The translations under genes were made by a program, and so were the position numbers. 64,000 bases of DNA from Phocaeicola massiliensis B84634 = Timone 84634 = DSM 17679 = JCM 13223. GTDB taxonomy: Bacteria; Bacteroidota; Bacteroidia; Bacteroidales; Bacteroidaceae. Of the stretch, positions 42,353 to 51,219 are shown piece by piece. The stretch is taken from NCBI RefSeq assembly GCF_000382445.1, contig NZ_KB905474.1, forward strand, positions 310,001 to 374,000. Reading direction: 5' to 3'. The notes under the pieces were generated by a model, which saw only the letters and a program-made list of their open reading frames with translations, was not told the DNA's origin and made no database searches. Every line of letters begins with the position of its first letter. The stretch's first letter is position 1.

Positions 42353-42646
42353 TTACAACTTGATATCCCATTTCCCCTGTGAGAAGATTCTGAAGCTCAC
42401 GTATTCGTCTGTAAATTCGTAGGACAGAATTTTGATATAAGTTTTGTCTTTGGCTTCCAACGAAGCTATCAGTCTGTCGATTTCTTCTTCCGGATAAACC
42501 CAACGAGAGGTAAACTCCGCATCCACGCTATCGCTGTGTCTATTGACAAAGCCGTCGAAAGTGTCATCCAAGAATGCCTCTATCTTGTCGAGGTCTGCTT
42601 TGTTTTCCGTCCTTGCGTAGAAAATGTTTGTTGCATAGTTTGCCAT
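42353..42646 (-). CDS. Small accessory protein, 97 aa
   Basis: Reads MANYATNIFYARTENKADL and ends FSQGKWDIKL. Acidic and aromatic-rich, mixed alpha/beta. It is the first gene of a four-gene minus-strand group; its leader has TTTTCCCTCTTTT resembling the other accessory leaders. Function unknown. Confidence 0.55.
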   Translation of the reverse strand: MANYATNIFYARTENKADLDKIEAFLDDTFDGFVNRHSDSVDAEFTSRWVYPEEEIDRLIASLEAKDKTYIKILSYEFTDEYVSFRIFSQGKWDIKL

Positions 42647-43573
42647 AATCCTAAGTTTTAAGTTTTTTATTTTCCCTCTTTTAGCATTTCAGCTACTTTC
42701 GGGCTTGATTGAAAATTATGTCGCCTCAAAAGGTGTTATGGCTCTTTATGCAGGGTTTCACGACCAAATACGACCTCTGCAAAGCGGAGCGTGGAGATTT
42801 TGTCGGGAACCGTCAGGCTGTGACCTTGAATACAAGAAAGACATGACAAGTACCTTTGCGACACAATTCTCATCAGGCAGACCGAAAGTTGGGATGCGAG
42901 GATAGAATGCCTATGGCAGAAGTTACGATAAAAGGAACTTCCGTAAAATTGGGATGCAGCGAAAAAAGAAAATATCGGTGCGATTATCTTCTCTTTTGAC
43001 TGTGAATATAAAAGTAAGGGGGAGAACTTCGGTAAAGGTTTAGTTTAGTCTATTAGCTTATATATATGCTAAACTAAAGTAAACTAAATATAGGCAGATA
43101 TATTGGACTGCCTGTATAGGTGTTTTGAGGGAAATGGTTACCTTTGCAAAAAACAATGTTCCTTGAAAGAAACAGAGATTTGTCCTTTTTTCTTTTGGCT
43201 GTAGTTATTCATCCATAGATGACTGCAACAATCACTCTTGGCGAGAGGATGAAAATCGTGTGAAAAGACTTGGAAAAATACTCAAAGTACGAACAAGTGA
43301 AGAGAAAGAAAGGTAGTGCAAACAAAAAAACAAGAAAATAAGATAATTCGTGTTTCTGTTCCTAATTTGTTTCTTGATAAAAACACATCACAATATAAAC
43401 TATTAATTTACAAGATATTATGATGTGAAATTTTGAGATATAACTAAATTTACCAGATTTTCGCTCGAAACGCCTTGCGGTCTTATGTTATATATAGGCG
43501 GCAAAAGGCTCTGCCAGTCGCCGTTACCTTCTAATATGTCATGCAAAGATAGCCATTTTCAGCGAATTGCGGG
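42647..43573. other. Gene-free stretch between accessory genes and rteB
   Basis: About 930 bases without a convincing gene, and no rteC. Plus-strand TAnnTTTG-type boxes lie at 42851-42858 (in GTACCTTTGC) and 43139-43146 (TACCTTTG). A dyad at 43039-43078 has perfect 10-base arms TTTAGTTTAG and CTAAACTAAA around an A/T-rich core, with a further AACTAAA at 43082. It could be the target of an element regulator, or an end sequence. Confidence 0.45.
43039..43078. promoter_or_regulatory. TTTAGTTTAG dyad near the end of rteB
   Basis: Perfect inverted 10-base arms (43039-43048 and 43069-43078), with a nested TTAGC/GCTAA pair and a TATATATA centre. It lies about 500 bases downstream of rteB, where related elements carry a regulator target and rteC. 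The binding protein is not known. Confidence 0.4.
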
Positions 43574-44896
43574 CTATGGTTGCTCAAATTTATACTTCAA
43601 TCCATATTCTTCCAGTTTATTATAGAGTGTTGTCCTGCCTATTCCAAGCAATTCGGCAGCGACCTTCCGGTTCCCGTCAGCCTGCTTCAAAGCACGCAGA
43701 ATCCGCTCTTTATCTTCCTCATCGTTGCGTAGGGAGAAGCCGGTAATAGAGGTTGTTTCGGTTATCCCAAGTTCCAGATGCTCTTTCGTGACAAGTCCCG
43801 TCTGTGCCTGCAACACCGCGCCCATGATTTTCTGCCGAAGCTCGCGCACGTTGCCCGGCCATGAATGGGTCAGCAACGCTTTCCGTGCTTCGGAGCTGAA
43901 TCCGCTAACCTTGCACTCCAATTCATTATTGGCAATCTCGCGGAAAAACTCTGCCAGCGGCATGATGTCTTCCTGACAATCACGCAGCGGCGGAACGGTT
44001 ATATCGAAGTCGTGCAGACGGTACAGCAAGTCCTGCCGGAAACGCTTTTCATTGACCGCCTTTTCCAGATTCTCGTTGGTGGCAGCGATAATACGGACAT
44101 TGAAACTTCTATCCGTCCTGTCACCAACGGGGCGGTATCGCCGCTCCTGTATGGCACGCAGAAGCATCTGTTGGGTTTCCGGTGCGAGGTTGCCCACTTC
44201 GTCCAAAAACAGCGTGCCGCCTTCGGCTTCATGGAAATATCCTTTCTTGGCACTGTCCGCACCGGTGAATGCGCCTTTGACGTGTCCGAAAAATGCCGAT
44301 GGAGCAAGCTCTTTGTTTAACGATCCGCAGTCCACAGCCACGAACGGCTTGCCGGAACGTTTGCTTTTATCATGCAGATGGTGGGCGATATGCTCCTTGC
44401 CCGTGCCGTTCTCTCCGAATATCAGTACGCTCATGTCGGTTGGTGCTACCAGCCTTATCCGGTGCATGATTTTCCGGAAGGCGGAACCGTCACGGGCAAA
44501 CACGGGCATACGGCTCCGCCCGATATTCCGCTCTTTCAGTATGGTACGGAGAAGAGGCACGAGTTTGTCCTCCACGAGTTGTTTGGGTATGTAGTCCAGC
44601 GAGCCGAGTTTCATACTTTCAACCGCCGTATGCACTTCGGCATAGTCGGTCATGATGATGAACGGCTGCGTCATACCCTCTTTGCGCATCCAACGCAACA
44701 GGTCGATACCATTGCCGTCAGGTAGGCGCAGGTCTGAAACCACGATGTCCCCGTCAGCGGCTTGTTGCAGAAGTTTCCTCGCTGTCGAGAGGTGGAAAGC
44801 CTGCACGGTACGGAATCCCTCACGTGCCAGCAGGTTACAGACAAACTCGCAATACACGATGTTGTCCTCCACCACGATGATTTTTATCTTATCCAT
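43574..44896 (-). CDS. rteB: RteB, NtrC-type response regulator
   Basis: 440 residues. Receiver domain with phospho-acceptor Asp55 (VVSDLRLPDG). AAA+ sigma-54-interacting domain with Walker A GENGTGKE (161-168), the sigma-54 contact motif GAFTGA (208-213) and Walker B TLFLDEVG (228-235). A C-terminal Fis-type helix-turn-helix (VAAELLGIGRTTLYNKLEEY). With RteA it senses tetracycline-linked induction in CTnDOT-family ICEs and activates rteC, which then turns on excision genes. The start overlaps rteA by 8 bases. In this window no rteC follows. Confidence 0.93.
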   Translation of the reverse strand: MDKIKIIVVEDNIVYCEFVCNLLAREGFRTVQAFHLSTARKLLQQAADGDIVVSDLRLPDGNGIDLLRWMRKEGMTQPFIIMTDYAEVHTAVESMKLGSLDYIPKQLVEDKLVPLLRTILKERNIGRSRMPVFARDGSAFRKIMHRIRLVAPTDMSVLIFGENGTGKEHIAHHLHDKSKRSGKPFVAVDCGSLNKELAPSAFFGHVKGAFTGADSAKKGYFHEAEGGTLFLDEVGNLAPETQQMLLRAIQERRYRPVGDRTDRSFNVRIIAATNENLEKAVNEKRFRQDLLYRLHDFDITVPPLRDCQEDIMPLAEFFREIANNELECKVSGFSSEARKALLTHSWPGNVRELRQKIMGAVLQAQTGLVTKEHLELGITETTSITGFSLRNDEEDKERILRALKQADGNRKVAAELLGIGRTTLYNKLEEYGLKYKFEQP

Positions 44897-47207
44897 TGTT
44901 GTATTTCTTCCTTTCTTCTTTTGCCAGCCGGATTATCTCCGAACCCTTATCCAGCACAGCTCTTACGGCATTGCCTATTGCTTTGTCGTCAGGTGTGCCA
45001 TTGTGATGAATCAGTTTATAAAGTTCCCTCAACGGTCTGTCGGCACGGAGTATCTCCCAAGAGCTGCGCAGGTGGTGTGTTAGGGCGTCCAGTTCCGGAA
45101 GGTCTTTCCGTTGTTCCGCATACCTGAGCGACTGCATTTCCTTTTCTGTTTCCGTTATCAATTTCTCCAGCATGACGGCTTCATTGCCGTAGGATAGCAG
45201 GGAGGTGAAACCCGGCTTTTCATTTTGTGCCGCATTCATGGCGCATTTATTTGAAATCTCCATCAGTTCAGATATGGAGAACGGCTTGAACAGGCATTCT
45301 GTGAATCCATGTTCTATAAGTTCCTCTTTGCCGCAACTGCCCGAAGCGGTTGTCACGATTACCGGGATATCCCTTGAATTGCCAACGTTGGAAGTGCGCA
45401 ACAGTTCCAGCAACTCGAAACCGTTTATATCCGGCATATTCAGATCCGTCAGAAGAAGGCTGTATTCCTTTTTTCGTATCAGTTCCATCAGCTCCGCAGC
45501 ATTGGTGCAGGTATCGCAGTGTATCCCTTCCTGTGCATACATTTCTTTCAGCATCAGGAGCAGCACTTCGTCATTGTCGATGGCAACCACATCGTGGAAT
45601 GTATGGTTATGATGAACCTGTGTTTGATTTATCCGTTCCGGTAGTTCCTCGGCTGTCTGCATGGGGATTTCCACCGTGAAACGGCTACCTTTGCCTTTAT
45701 CGCTCTCCAGACGGATTGTGCCGCCGAGCATTGTCACAATACGCTGAACAATGGAAAGACCTAATCCGAAGCCATCCTTTGCGGCAGCGTTTGACAGACG
45801 TTCAAACGCCCCGAATACCCGTTGCTGTTCCTCTTCGGTCATACCTGTACCCGTATCTTCGACGATAAGTTTCAGCAGACCGTTATCATAATCTGCCCGC
45901 AAAGAAACACTGCCGTTCTCCGTGAACTTGATAGCGTTGGACAGCAGGTTGTTCCCGATTTGCAAGATGCGTTCCTTATCTGTACATACAAAGGCATCCT
46001 TGTGGCAATGTATTGTCAGAGTCAGTCCTTTGTTTATGGCGATTGGCATAAACTCCGTTTCGAGCGTATGTGTGATTGCGGAAATCCTACATGCGGAGAA
46101 ATTAGGCTGTTCCTTGCCGTTGTCCAGCCGGAAAAAATTCAGCAGGGTGTTCAGCATTTCACGCATGCGGTCAGAAGATTCCTGAATGTTTCGGATATAC
46201 GTCCCGGTTTTATCCGTATTGCAGTCTTTCCGCATCAGTCCGGCATAACCCGTTATTGCCGTCAGTGGTGTACGTAATTCATGGGTAATGGTATGAACGG
46301 CTTTCTTGCGAGAGGCTATCAGTGCCTCGTTTCGCTTTGCCATTTGTTGCAGTCGCTCAATTAAATCTGCGGTTTCCTGTTTATATCGCTTGATGCGGTT
46401 GGCATTTCGGTGTATGATGATATATGATATGACCAGTAGCAGTATAACGAACCCTGTCAAGCCCCCAATCTGAATGAACGACCGTTCCCGCATGGCTGTT
46501 ATCTCGGCTTCCCGCTTTTGTAGGTCAGTTTGTACTTTCCCGTCTATTTGAACAACCAGTCCTTGCAGTTGCCTGTTAAGTTCCGCATTTCGTGCGGCAA
46601 GGCTATCGGCATGAACCGATAAGCGACGGCTTTGCGCCTGTTGTTCGGTTCTCATATTCCGGTTAAAGGAACGGTGCATCGTGGTAGTCACAGTTGGTTT
46701 CGCTTCTTCCTTTTTGCCGAAGATGCCCAAGAATCCTTTTCGTTTAGGTTTCTTGGGTTGTTCTTGCACACTTTTCTGCGCGATTACGGGTACTTGACGG
46801 GGTATCTTATCGTTGATGGCTTGTTGCTGTTCAAGTATCTGCACGATTTGGCACATCTGCCGTTCCTTATCTTCGAGAAGATGGCGTACGCTGTCTATAC
46901 GCTCTGCCGGATAGGTAGCTTTGAAACGGCAGAGCATACTGTCCATTGCCATACGCTGTGCATGGTAATGTTCGATATCTTTATCGTTCCATTCCAGTAT
47001 TGTTTCACCAAATAGAGAGAATTTTATCATTTGAATATTGATATTGTTTATCTCTTTTCGGAACTCGTCTATTTTTTTATTGTCAAGTTCTAATGCTTCT
47101 ATCTCCTGCCATTCATAGAAGCTATTATATGCTATACATCCGATAAGAACGGAGATAAGTATATACCCCAACCGTATTGTCTTATAGAAATTCCTGGATC
47201 GTTCCAT
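44889..47207 (-). CDS. rteA: RteA, hybrid sensor histidine kinase
   Basis: 772 residues. Two membrane helices (about 12-30 and 245-266) bound a periplasmic, coiled-coil-rich sensor part. The HisKA domain has His309 (HTITHELRTP). The ATPase domain has GNNLLSNAIKFT (418-429), DTGTGM (451-456) and GFGLGLSIV (479-487). A receiver follows with Asp588 (LLLTDLNMPD), and a C-terminal phosphotransfer (HPt)-like module has His711/712 (LTHHLRSSW). It feeds RteB, encoded just downstream. The start overlaps the tetQ stop by one base (TAATG), so RteA is translated with the resistance gene. Confidence 0.93.
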   Translation of the reverse strand: MERSRNFYKTIRLGYILISVLIGCIAYNSFYEWQEIEALELDNKKIDEFRKEINNINIQMIKFSLFGETILEWNDKDIEHYHAQRMAMDSMLCRFKATYPAERIDSVRHLLEDKERQMCQIVQILEQQQAINDKIPRQVPVIAQKSVQEQPKKPKRKGFLGIFGKKEEAKPTVTTTMHRSFNRNMRTEQQAQSRRLSVHADSLAARNAELNRQLQGLVVQIDGKVQTDLQKREAEITAMRERSFIQIGGLTGFVILLLVISYIIIHRNANRIKRYKQETADLIERLQQMAKRNEALIASRKKAVHTITHELRTPLTAITGYAGLMRKDCNTDKTGTYIRNIQESSDRMREMLNTLLNFFRLDNGKEQPNFSACRISAITHTLETEFMPIAINKGLTLTIHCHKDAFVCTDKERILQIGNNLLSNAIKFTENGSVSLRADYDNGLLKLIVEDTGTGMTEEEQQRVFGAFERLSNAAAKDGFGLGLSIVQRIVTMLGGTIRLESDKGKGSRFTVEIPMQTAEELPERINQTQVHHNHTFHDVVAIDNDEVLLLMLKEMYAQEGIHCDTCTNAAELMELIRKKEYSLLLTDLNMPDINGFELLELLRTSNVGNSRDIPVIVTTASGSCGKEELIEHGFTECLFKPFSISELMEISNKCAMNAAQNEKPGFTSLLSYGNEAVMLEKLITETEKEMQSLRYAEQRKDLPELDALTHHLRSSWEILRADRPLRELYKLIHHNGTPDDKAIGNAVRAVLDKGSEIIRLAKEERKKYNNG

Positions 47208-49132
47208 TATTTTGATGATACTGATTTTTCAAACATGAATAAAAGTTTATCCTTTTCTTCCATACGGGTATTATCAGAATAACCGCCTTTTGTTATTTGA
47301 TACCCACACGGCTTAACCATAAAAGTGCCTAAGCCTTTAGTGTATGAACTTACTTCTGAGGCATAGTCTTTACTTGTATTTAATGGAACTTTCCCTTCAA
47401 TAAGACACCACTCATTATTACAACTGATACCTTTAATCTCAGACATCATTTTTTGCAGATCTGTAATAGCTTTGGAACTTGCTACTTGTGGTATCTGTAA
47501 CTCAAAATAGAGCATCGGTTCGAGAATATCCACTCCTGATTGTTGCAAAGCCAACCTGAAGACATAAGGAGACAATTGTCTAAAATCGGCAGGGGTACTT
47601 ATCGGACTATAATAAAGGGCATAAGTAAAGGTTACTTTCAAATCCGTCACTTCCCATCCATGCAATCCCGATTGGCAAGACATACGGATTCCTTCAAAAA
47701 CGGCATTTTGAAAAGAATGGTTCAGATAACCAAAGGAGATTTCACTTTCGATTTGCAACCCTGACCCTATCGGTAAAGGTTCAAGAGTCAGTCCTATGGA
47801 GGCCCAGTAAGGGTTGGGAGGGACTTCGATATGGATAATCTTATTCACCTTCTTTTTAGGTCGTTCTTTGTAGATAGTCTTGATTTCATCAAAATGGGGC
47901 TTTACGGAGAATCGTTCTTCCAGCAATGTTTGTATGATTTCTTTTTGGGTTAAACCATATAACGAGATTTCCAATTCATCACTATATGAATTTATGGAAA
48001 AGGACAGAGACGGGTCTTCAATAAACAATACATTTAGAGCGGATATCAACTTGCTTCTCTCTTCGGGCTTGTCTGGTCGGACAGAAGATTTGAGGGCGGG
48101 ATGCTGATGAGATAATCCTTGAATCAGACAAGGTTTAACACCTAAATAATCTCCGATTCTTAATTCTTCTATATCTTCTATAATTGCGATATCATTAGCA
48201 ACCACTTCATCAACATTTATCTCTTTGCCCTGATAAATGGTTTTTAGATTTTTAATCTTGATGAATTTTTCAGAATCATTGACTTTTATAACGGTTCGAA
48301 GTCTCAGCCTTCCGTCAATAATTTTTAGAAAACTTCTTTTATGCCCTTTGGGGTCATGTTCTATTTTATAAAGATAAGCTGAAAGTCTATTGGGGACTGA
48401 TGCCGGAGGAAATATAAAAGAAATGATGGCGTCTAACAACTCATTGATGCCAATATTGCACATTGCTGATCCATGCAAGACCGGATAGGCTTTGGCTTTT
48501 GCCACAAGAGCGATTATCGCATTCCAATAATCTGCCGGTAAGATTTCTTTATCCGCCAAATATAGTTCTAATATATCGTCGTCATGGTTGCATACAAATT
48601 CTTTGTGTTCTGCCCTTATATCTGTTGGGGTGCAAATCGGGTAAACGACTCCATCGACAACCGTTTGCATAAACAAGACGTCTTGCGACAGATTTGTTTT
48701 TATGTCCAGATATAAACGCTCAAGATTTACGCCGGCACGATCAATCTTATTGATAAATATAATTGTCGGGATTTGCAGTTTTTGCAAAGTCTTGAACAGC
48801 AACTTTGTTTGTGCTTGTATGCCTTCCTTTGCCGATAATATGAGGACTGCACCATCAAGCATTTTGAATGTCCGCTCCACCTCTGCAATAAAATCCATGT
48901 GTCCCGGAGTGTCAATGATATTGCATTTCACACCATTCCAAACAATAGATGTCGTAGAAGCCCGAATAGTAATTCCTCTACGTTTTTCTATATCCATAGA
49001 GTCTGTTATGGTGTCACCTTTATCAACACTGCCGCGCTTTTCCGTTGCTCCGCAGGCAAATAGCAGATTTTCGGTTACGGAAGTTTTTCCTGCATCAATG
49101 TGAGCAAGAATTCCTAAATTTATAATGTTCAT
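47207..49132 (-). CDS. tetQ: TetQ, ribosomal protection tetracycline-resistance GTPase
   Basis: 641 residues from ATG 49132 ([20 protein letters not shown]). It is an EF-G-like GTPase with G1 [10 protein letters not shown]3 DTPGHMDF and G4 NKIDRAG, with the family's domains III-V behind. It removes tetracycline from the ribosome. Length and sequence agree with the Bacteroides tet(Q) class. It is the first gene of the tetQ-rteA-rteB operon, so drug exposure links resistance to the transfer regulators. The upstream MLNQ extension is less likely. Confidence 0.96.
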   Translation of the reverse strand: MNIINLGILAHIDAGKTSVTENLLFACGATEKRGSVDKGDTITDSMDIEKRRGITIRASTTSIVWNGVKCNIIDTPGHMDFIAEVERTFKMLDGAVLILSAKEGIQAQTKLLFKTLQKLQIPTIIFINKIDRAGVNLERLYLDIKTNLSQDVLFMQTVVDGVVYPICTPTDIRAEHKEFVCNHDDDILELYLADKEILPADYWNAIIALVAKAKAYPVLHGSAMCNIGINELLDAIISFIFPPASVPNRLSAYLYKIEHDPKGHKRSFLKIIDGRLRLRTVIKVNDSEKFIKIKNLKTIYQGKEINVDEVVANDIAIIEDIEELRIGDYLGVKPCLIQGLSHQHPALKSSVRPDKPEERSKLISALNVLFIEDPSLSFSINSYSDELEISLYGLTQKEIIQTLLEERFSVKPHFDEIKTIYKERPKKKVNKIIHIEVPPNPYWASIGLTLEPLPIGSGLQIESEISFGYLNHSFQNAVFEGIRMSCQSGLHGWEVTDLKVTFTYALYYSPISTPADFRQLSPYVFRLALQQSGVDILEPMLYFELQIPQVASSKAITDLQKMMSEIKGISCNNEWCLIEGKVPLNTSKDYASEVSSYTKGLGTFMVKPCGYQITKGGYSDNTRMEEKDKLLFMFEKSVSSK

Positions 49133-49151
49133 TTGATTAAGCAATAATATA

Positions 49152-49202
49152 CTACAATAGATGCATTGCCGAAACGCACCTTTTAATACCTCCTCGTAGC
49201 AT
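49152..49202 (-). CDS. tetQ leader peptide, 16 codons
   Basis: Reads [16 protein letters not shown] and ends 19 bases before the tetQ start. Tetracycline-family ribosome stalling on a leader upstream of tetQ is known to control this operon through translational attenuation. The leader sequence also has complementary stretches (AATAATATAC and its partners) able to hide the tetQ start. It is too short to be a functional protein by itself. Confidence 0.6.
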   Translation of the reverse strand: MLRGGIKRCVSAMHLL

Positions 49203-49267
49203 GTAGAAAACTACAGGATTCTTAACTCGTATTAATATGTATATTATTACTGCCGCATAATTGAACG

Positions 49268-49298
49268 CAAATTTACGAAAAAAAAGTTCCCTGACAAA
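49268..49298 (-). promoter_or_regulatory. tetQ operon promoter
   Basis: On the minus strand TTTG (49295-49298), a 19-base spacer and TAAATTTG (49268-49275) fit the Bacteroidetes promoter consensus exactly. Transcription would start near 49261, giving a leader of about 130 bases. Confidence 0.8.
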
Positions 49299-49388
49299 AG
49301 CACAAAGAACTTTTTTAATCTATACGTATTTTTATTTGGTATTATTAATTTGTTATTTGATGATGAGGGCTATTCATATAAATGTAGG

Positions 49389-50246
49389 TTAAATTTTTCT
49401 GACCATTTCAAACTGTTGTCCTTTTGGGGTAAGTCCTAATGATGACAAGAAACCAGTGACTGATTCACAATCGCAATCAACATTAGTAAATTTGAGTACA
49501 TCGCTTTGAAAATGACTGACAGCACTTTTAAGCAAAGACTTGCCTATTCCTTTACGCCGGTAATCTTTTGCAACTGCGAGGGATGAAATATCGCCAGATG
49601 CCGGTTCAAAGATAACAAATCCGACAAGTTCTTCTCTTTCATAAGCTCCCAATATGTCCAAATTGTCGATTCCGCGTTCCAGTGAAGCCCTGTCATTTTG
49701 CCATGAAGGATGAAAATCGAACCAGGCCGTTTGGTTAAGGCAGTTTTTTAAATCCGATGGGAGTATGCGACATGCGGTATGGTTTACTTGCAATACAGGA
49801 ACAATATCGCTCAGTTTGGCAGAGTAGTAGTTGAAATTTCTCTGTGTTTCAAAGCCTAATTTGCGATATATTTTTATTGCTTTGTGATTGTGTTGCAAAA
49901 CTTCCAGTACATATTGCCGAACTCCTTGTTGACATATCAATTCGAGGCTGAAAGTGAATATTTTTTGGGTTAGGTGTAATCCCCGGAATGAAGGTACGGT
50001 TCCCGTCCCTGTGTCATAGGCAGTCAAGATGTTGTTGTACATGCCTGTTCCGTTAAGCACAAAAGAAATCAGCCGTCCTTCGAAAAATACTCCGAAAGAT
50101 AGTTGTGGATTGTATCCTCGTCGGTCGAGCATGCGTCGCAATTCATCCGCATTCAAAGAGAAATCATAATCTTTGAATGCAGATGAGAATGCCGCATACA
50201 AATCTTTGAAAGAAACGGACTCTAAAGAATGAATGATGATTCCCAT
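49389..50246 (-). CDS. GNAT-family N-acetyltransferase, tandem domains
   Basis: 285 residues with two GNAT units. The first (residues 1-145) has FRGLHLTQKIFTFSLEL and ALKIYRKLGF-type motifs (KAIKIYRKLGFE). The second (150-285) has GDISSLAVAKDYRRKGIGKS, the acetyl-CoA-binding motif A (RRKGIG). Substrate unknown. It lies 11 bases after the SnoaL-like gene and the two likely share a transcript. The 240 bases between it and the tetQ promoter hold no gene. Confidence 0.8.
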   Translation of the reverse strand: MGIIIHSLESVSFKDLYAAFSSAFKDYDFSLNADELRRMLDRRGYNPQLSFGVFFEGRLISFVLNGTGMYNNILTAYDTGTGTVPSFRGLHLTQKIFTFSLELICQQGVRQYVLEVLQHNHKAIKIYRKLGFETQRNFNYYSAKLSDIVPVLQVNHTACRILPSDLKNCLNQTAWFDFHPSWQNDRASLERGIDNLDILGAYEREELVGFVIFEPASGDISSLAVAKDYRRKGIGKSLLKSAVSHFQSDVLKFTNVDCDCESVTGFLSSLGLTPKGQQFEMVRKI

Positions 50247-50257
50247 ATCGGACGGTG

Positions 50258-50635
50258 TTATGTGTTTGGATTTTCATCACTATTCTCTACGGGTAAACCG
50301 TGCTGTTTGAGAAAGCTGAGCTTATCCCAATAACCTCTTTGGAAAACTATTTTATCGTTTTGCACATGAAAGAATCCGCATCCTCGCAACCCGAGCGGAT
50401 CTTTCCATTCCATGATAGCCCATTCTCCATCCTCGAATATATGCTCAACAATACAAACCATTTTTGAGGTTGCAAATTCATTTACAAACATTTCATGGAT
50501 AGCTGTTTTTCCTATAACTGGGGTGTTTGCGACTTGATGGTTTATGGCATCCTGAGCGTATAAGTTTGCCAAAGCGACTGCATCGGCGGCGTTGAAGCAG
50601 TCAATCCATTTTTGTAGTATCTCTTTTGGCGTCAT
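50258..50635 (-). CDS. SnoaL-like/NTF2-fold protein
   Basis: 125 residues with the polyketide cyclase/ketosteroid-isomerase-type NTF2 fold: LQKWIDCFNAADAVALANLY, HEMFVNEFATS, WAIMEWKDPLGLRGCGFFHV. Many relatives are small enzymes or ligand-binding proteins; no specific activity can be read here. It precedes the GNAT gene on the same strand. Confidence 0.75.
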   Translation of the reverse strand: MTPKEILQKWIDCFNAADAVALANLYAQDAINHQVANTPVIGKTAIHEMFVNEFATSKMVCIVEHIFEDGEWAIMEWKDPLGLRGCGFFHVQNDKIVFQRGYWDKLSFLKQHGLPVENSDENPNT

Positions 50636-50692
50636 ATTTTTCGTATCTTTTATTCTTTAATATTTAATTGTTGCTTTTTCCTCTATAAGTTA

Positions 50693-50715
50693 GAATTAGA
50701 CATTTTTTCTAATTC
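50693..50715. repeat. Hairpin upstream of the SnoaL/GNAT pair
   Basis: GAATTAGA and TCTAATTC pair around a 7-base A/T loop, followed on the plus strand by a short CCTTTTGG. It may be a weak terminator or part of the promoter region of the minus-strand pair. Confidence 0.4.
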
Positions 50716-50814
50716 CTTTTGGAAGGATCATCAAAAACAAAATTAGTATTTTTTTCTGTTTTACTGATGATTCTGTAGAAATATTCTCGTTCATATTATT
50801 GTGTCATAAGGAAT

Positions 50815-51033
50815 GTGTCAAATAAAGCGGTTTCCACATTACAGCTTTATGGTAAAATGAGTTTAACCAACTACATAACGCAATCTGTTGTCGGTGCTGT
50901 TATCTATTTCCCATTCGTATTCTATTTAGCCCCTTATTGTGGGTATGCAGCAAGTTATCTTATCGAATTCATTCTCTTTGGGAGTCAAATATGGTTGTGC
51001 AAATGGTGGCTGACAAAACATAAACAAGGTTAG
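50815..51033 (+). pseudogene. Fragment of a DUF418-type membrane protein gene
   Basis: The frame reads LYGKMSLTNYITQSVVGAVI and IEFILFGSQIWLCKWW, which is the C-terminal part of DUF418 proteins (the GxMALTNYxxQS motif). The N-terminal membrane helices are missing, and the normal ending GPLEWLWR is cut after KQG. It is therefore a remnant left by rearrangement, close to an IS-like miniature element. Confidence 0.6.
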
Positions 51034-51089
51034 TTGGAATGTTTTTGGTATAATGTTTATAAACATAAATCAAGAAAGAGCAAATAAAT

Positions 51090-51196
51090 TTAATAGAGGC
51101 TGCCCAAAAAGAAAGAAAGTCTTGCAATCACTCTCCTACAGATACTTGCAGAGGGGATATGATTTACTTTTAGACCTTTTGGATAGCCCCTATTAA
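51090..51196. mobile_element. IS-derived miniature inverted-repeat element
   Basis: A 107-base unit bounded by 22-base inverted repeats matching at 18 positions: TTAATAGAGGCTGCCCAAAA at the left and its complement TTTTGGATAGCCCCTATTAA at the right. GGCTGYCCAAAA-type ends are typical of Bacteroides insertion sequences. There is no transposase inside. It lies between the DUF418 fragment and the end of the methylase/helicase gene, as expected for a deletion derivative. Confidence 0.6.
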
Positions 51197-51219
51197 TATT
51201 TTATATAAAATTCCTAATT

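Noticed and set aside
42647-43573. Sigma-54 promoter or rteC downstream of rteB
   Set aside because: No TGGCAC-N5-TTGC match and no open frame with RteC-like features was found on either strand.
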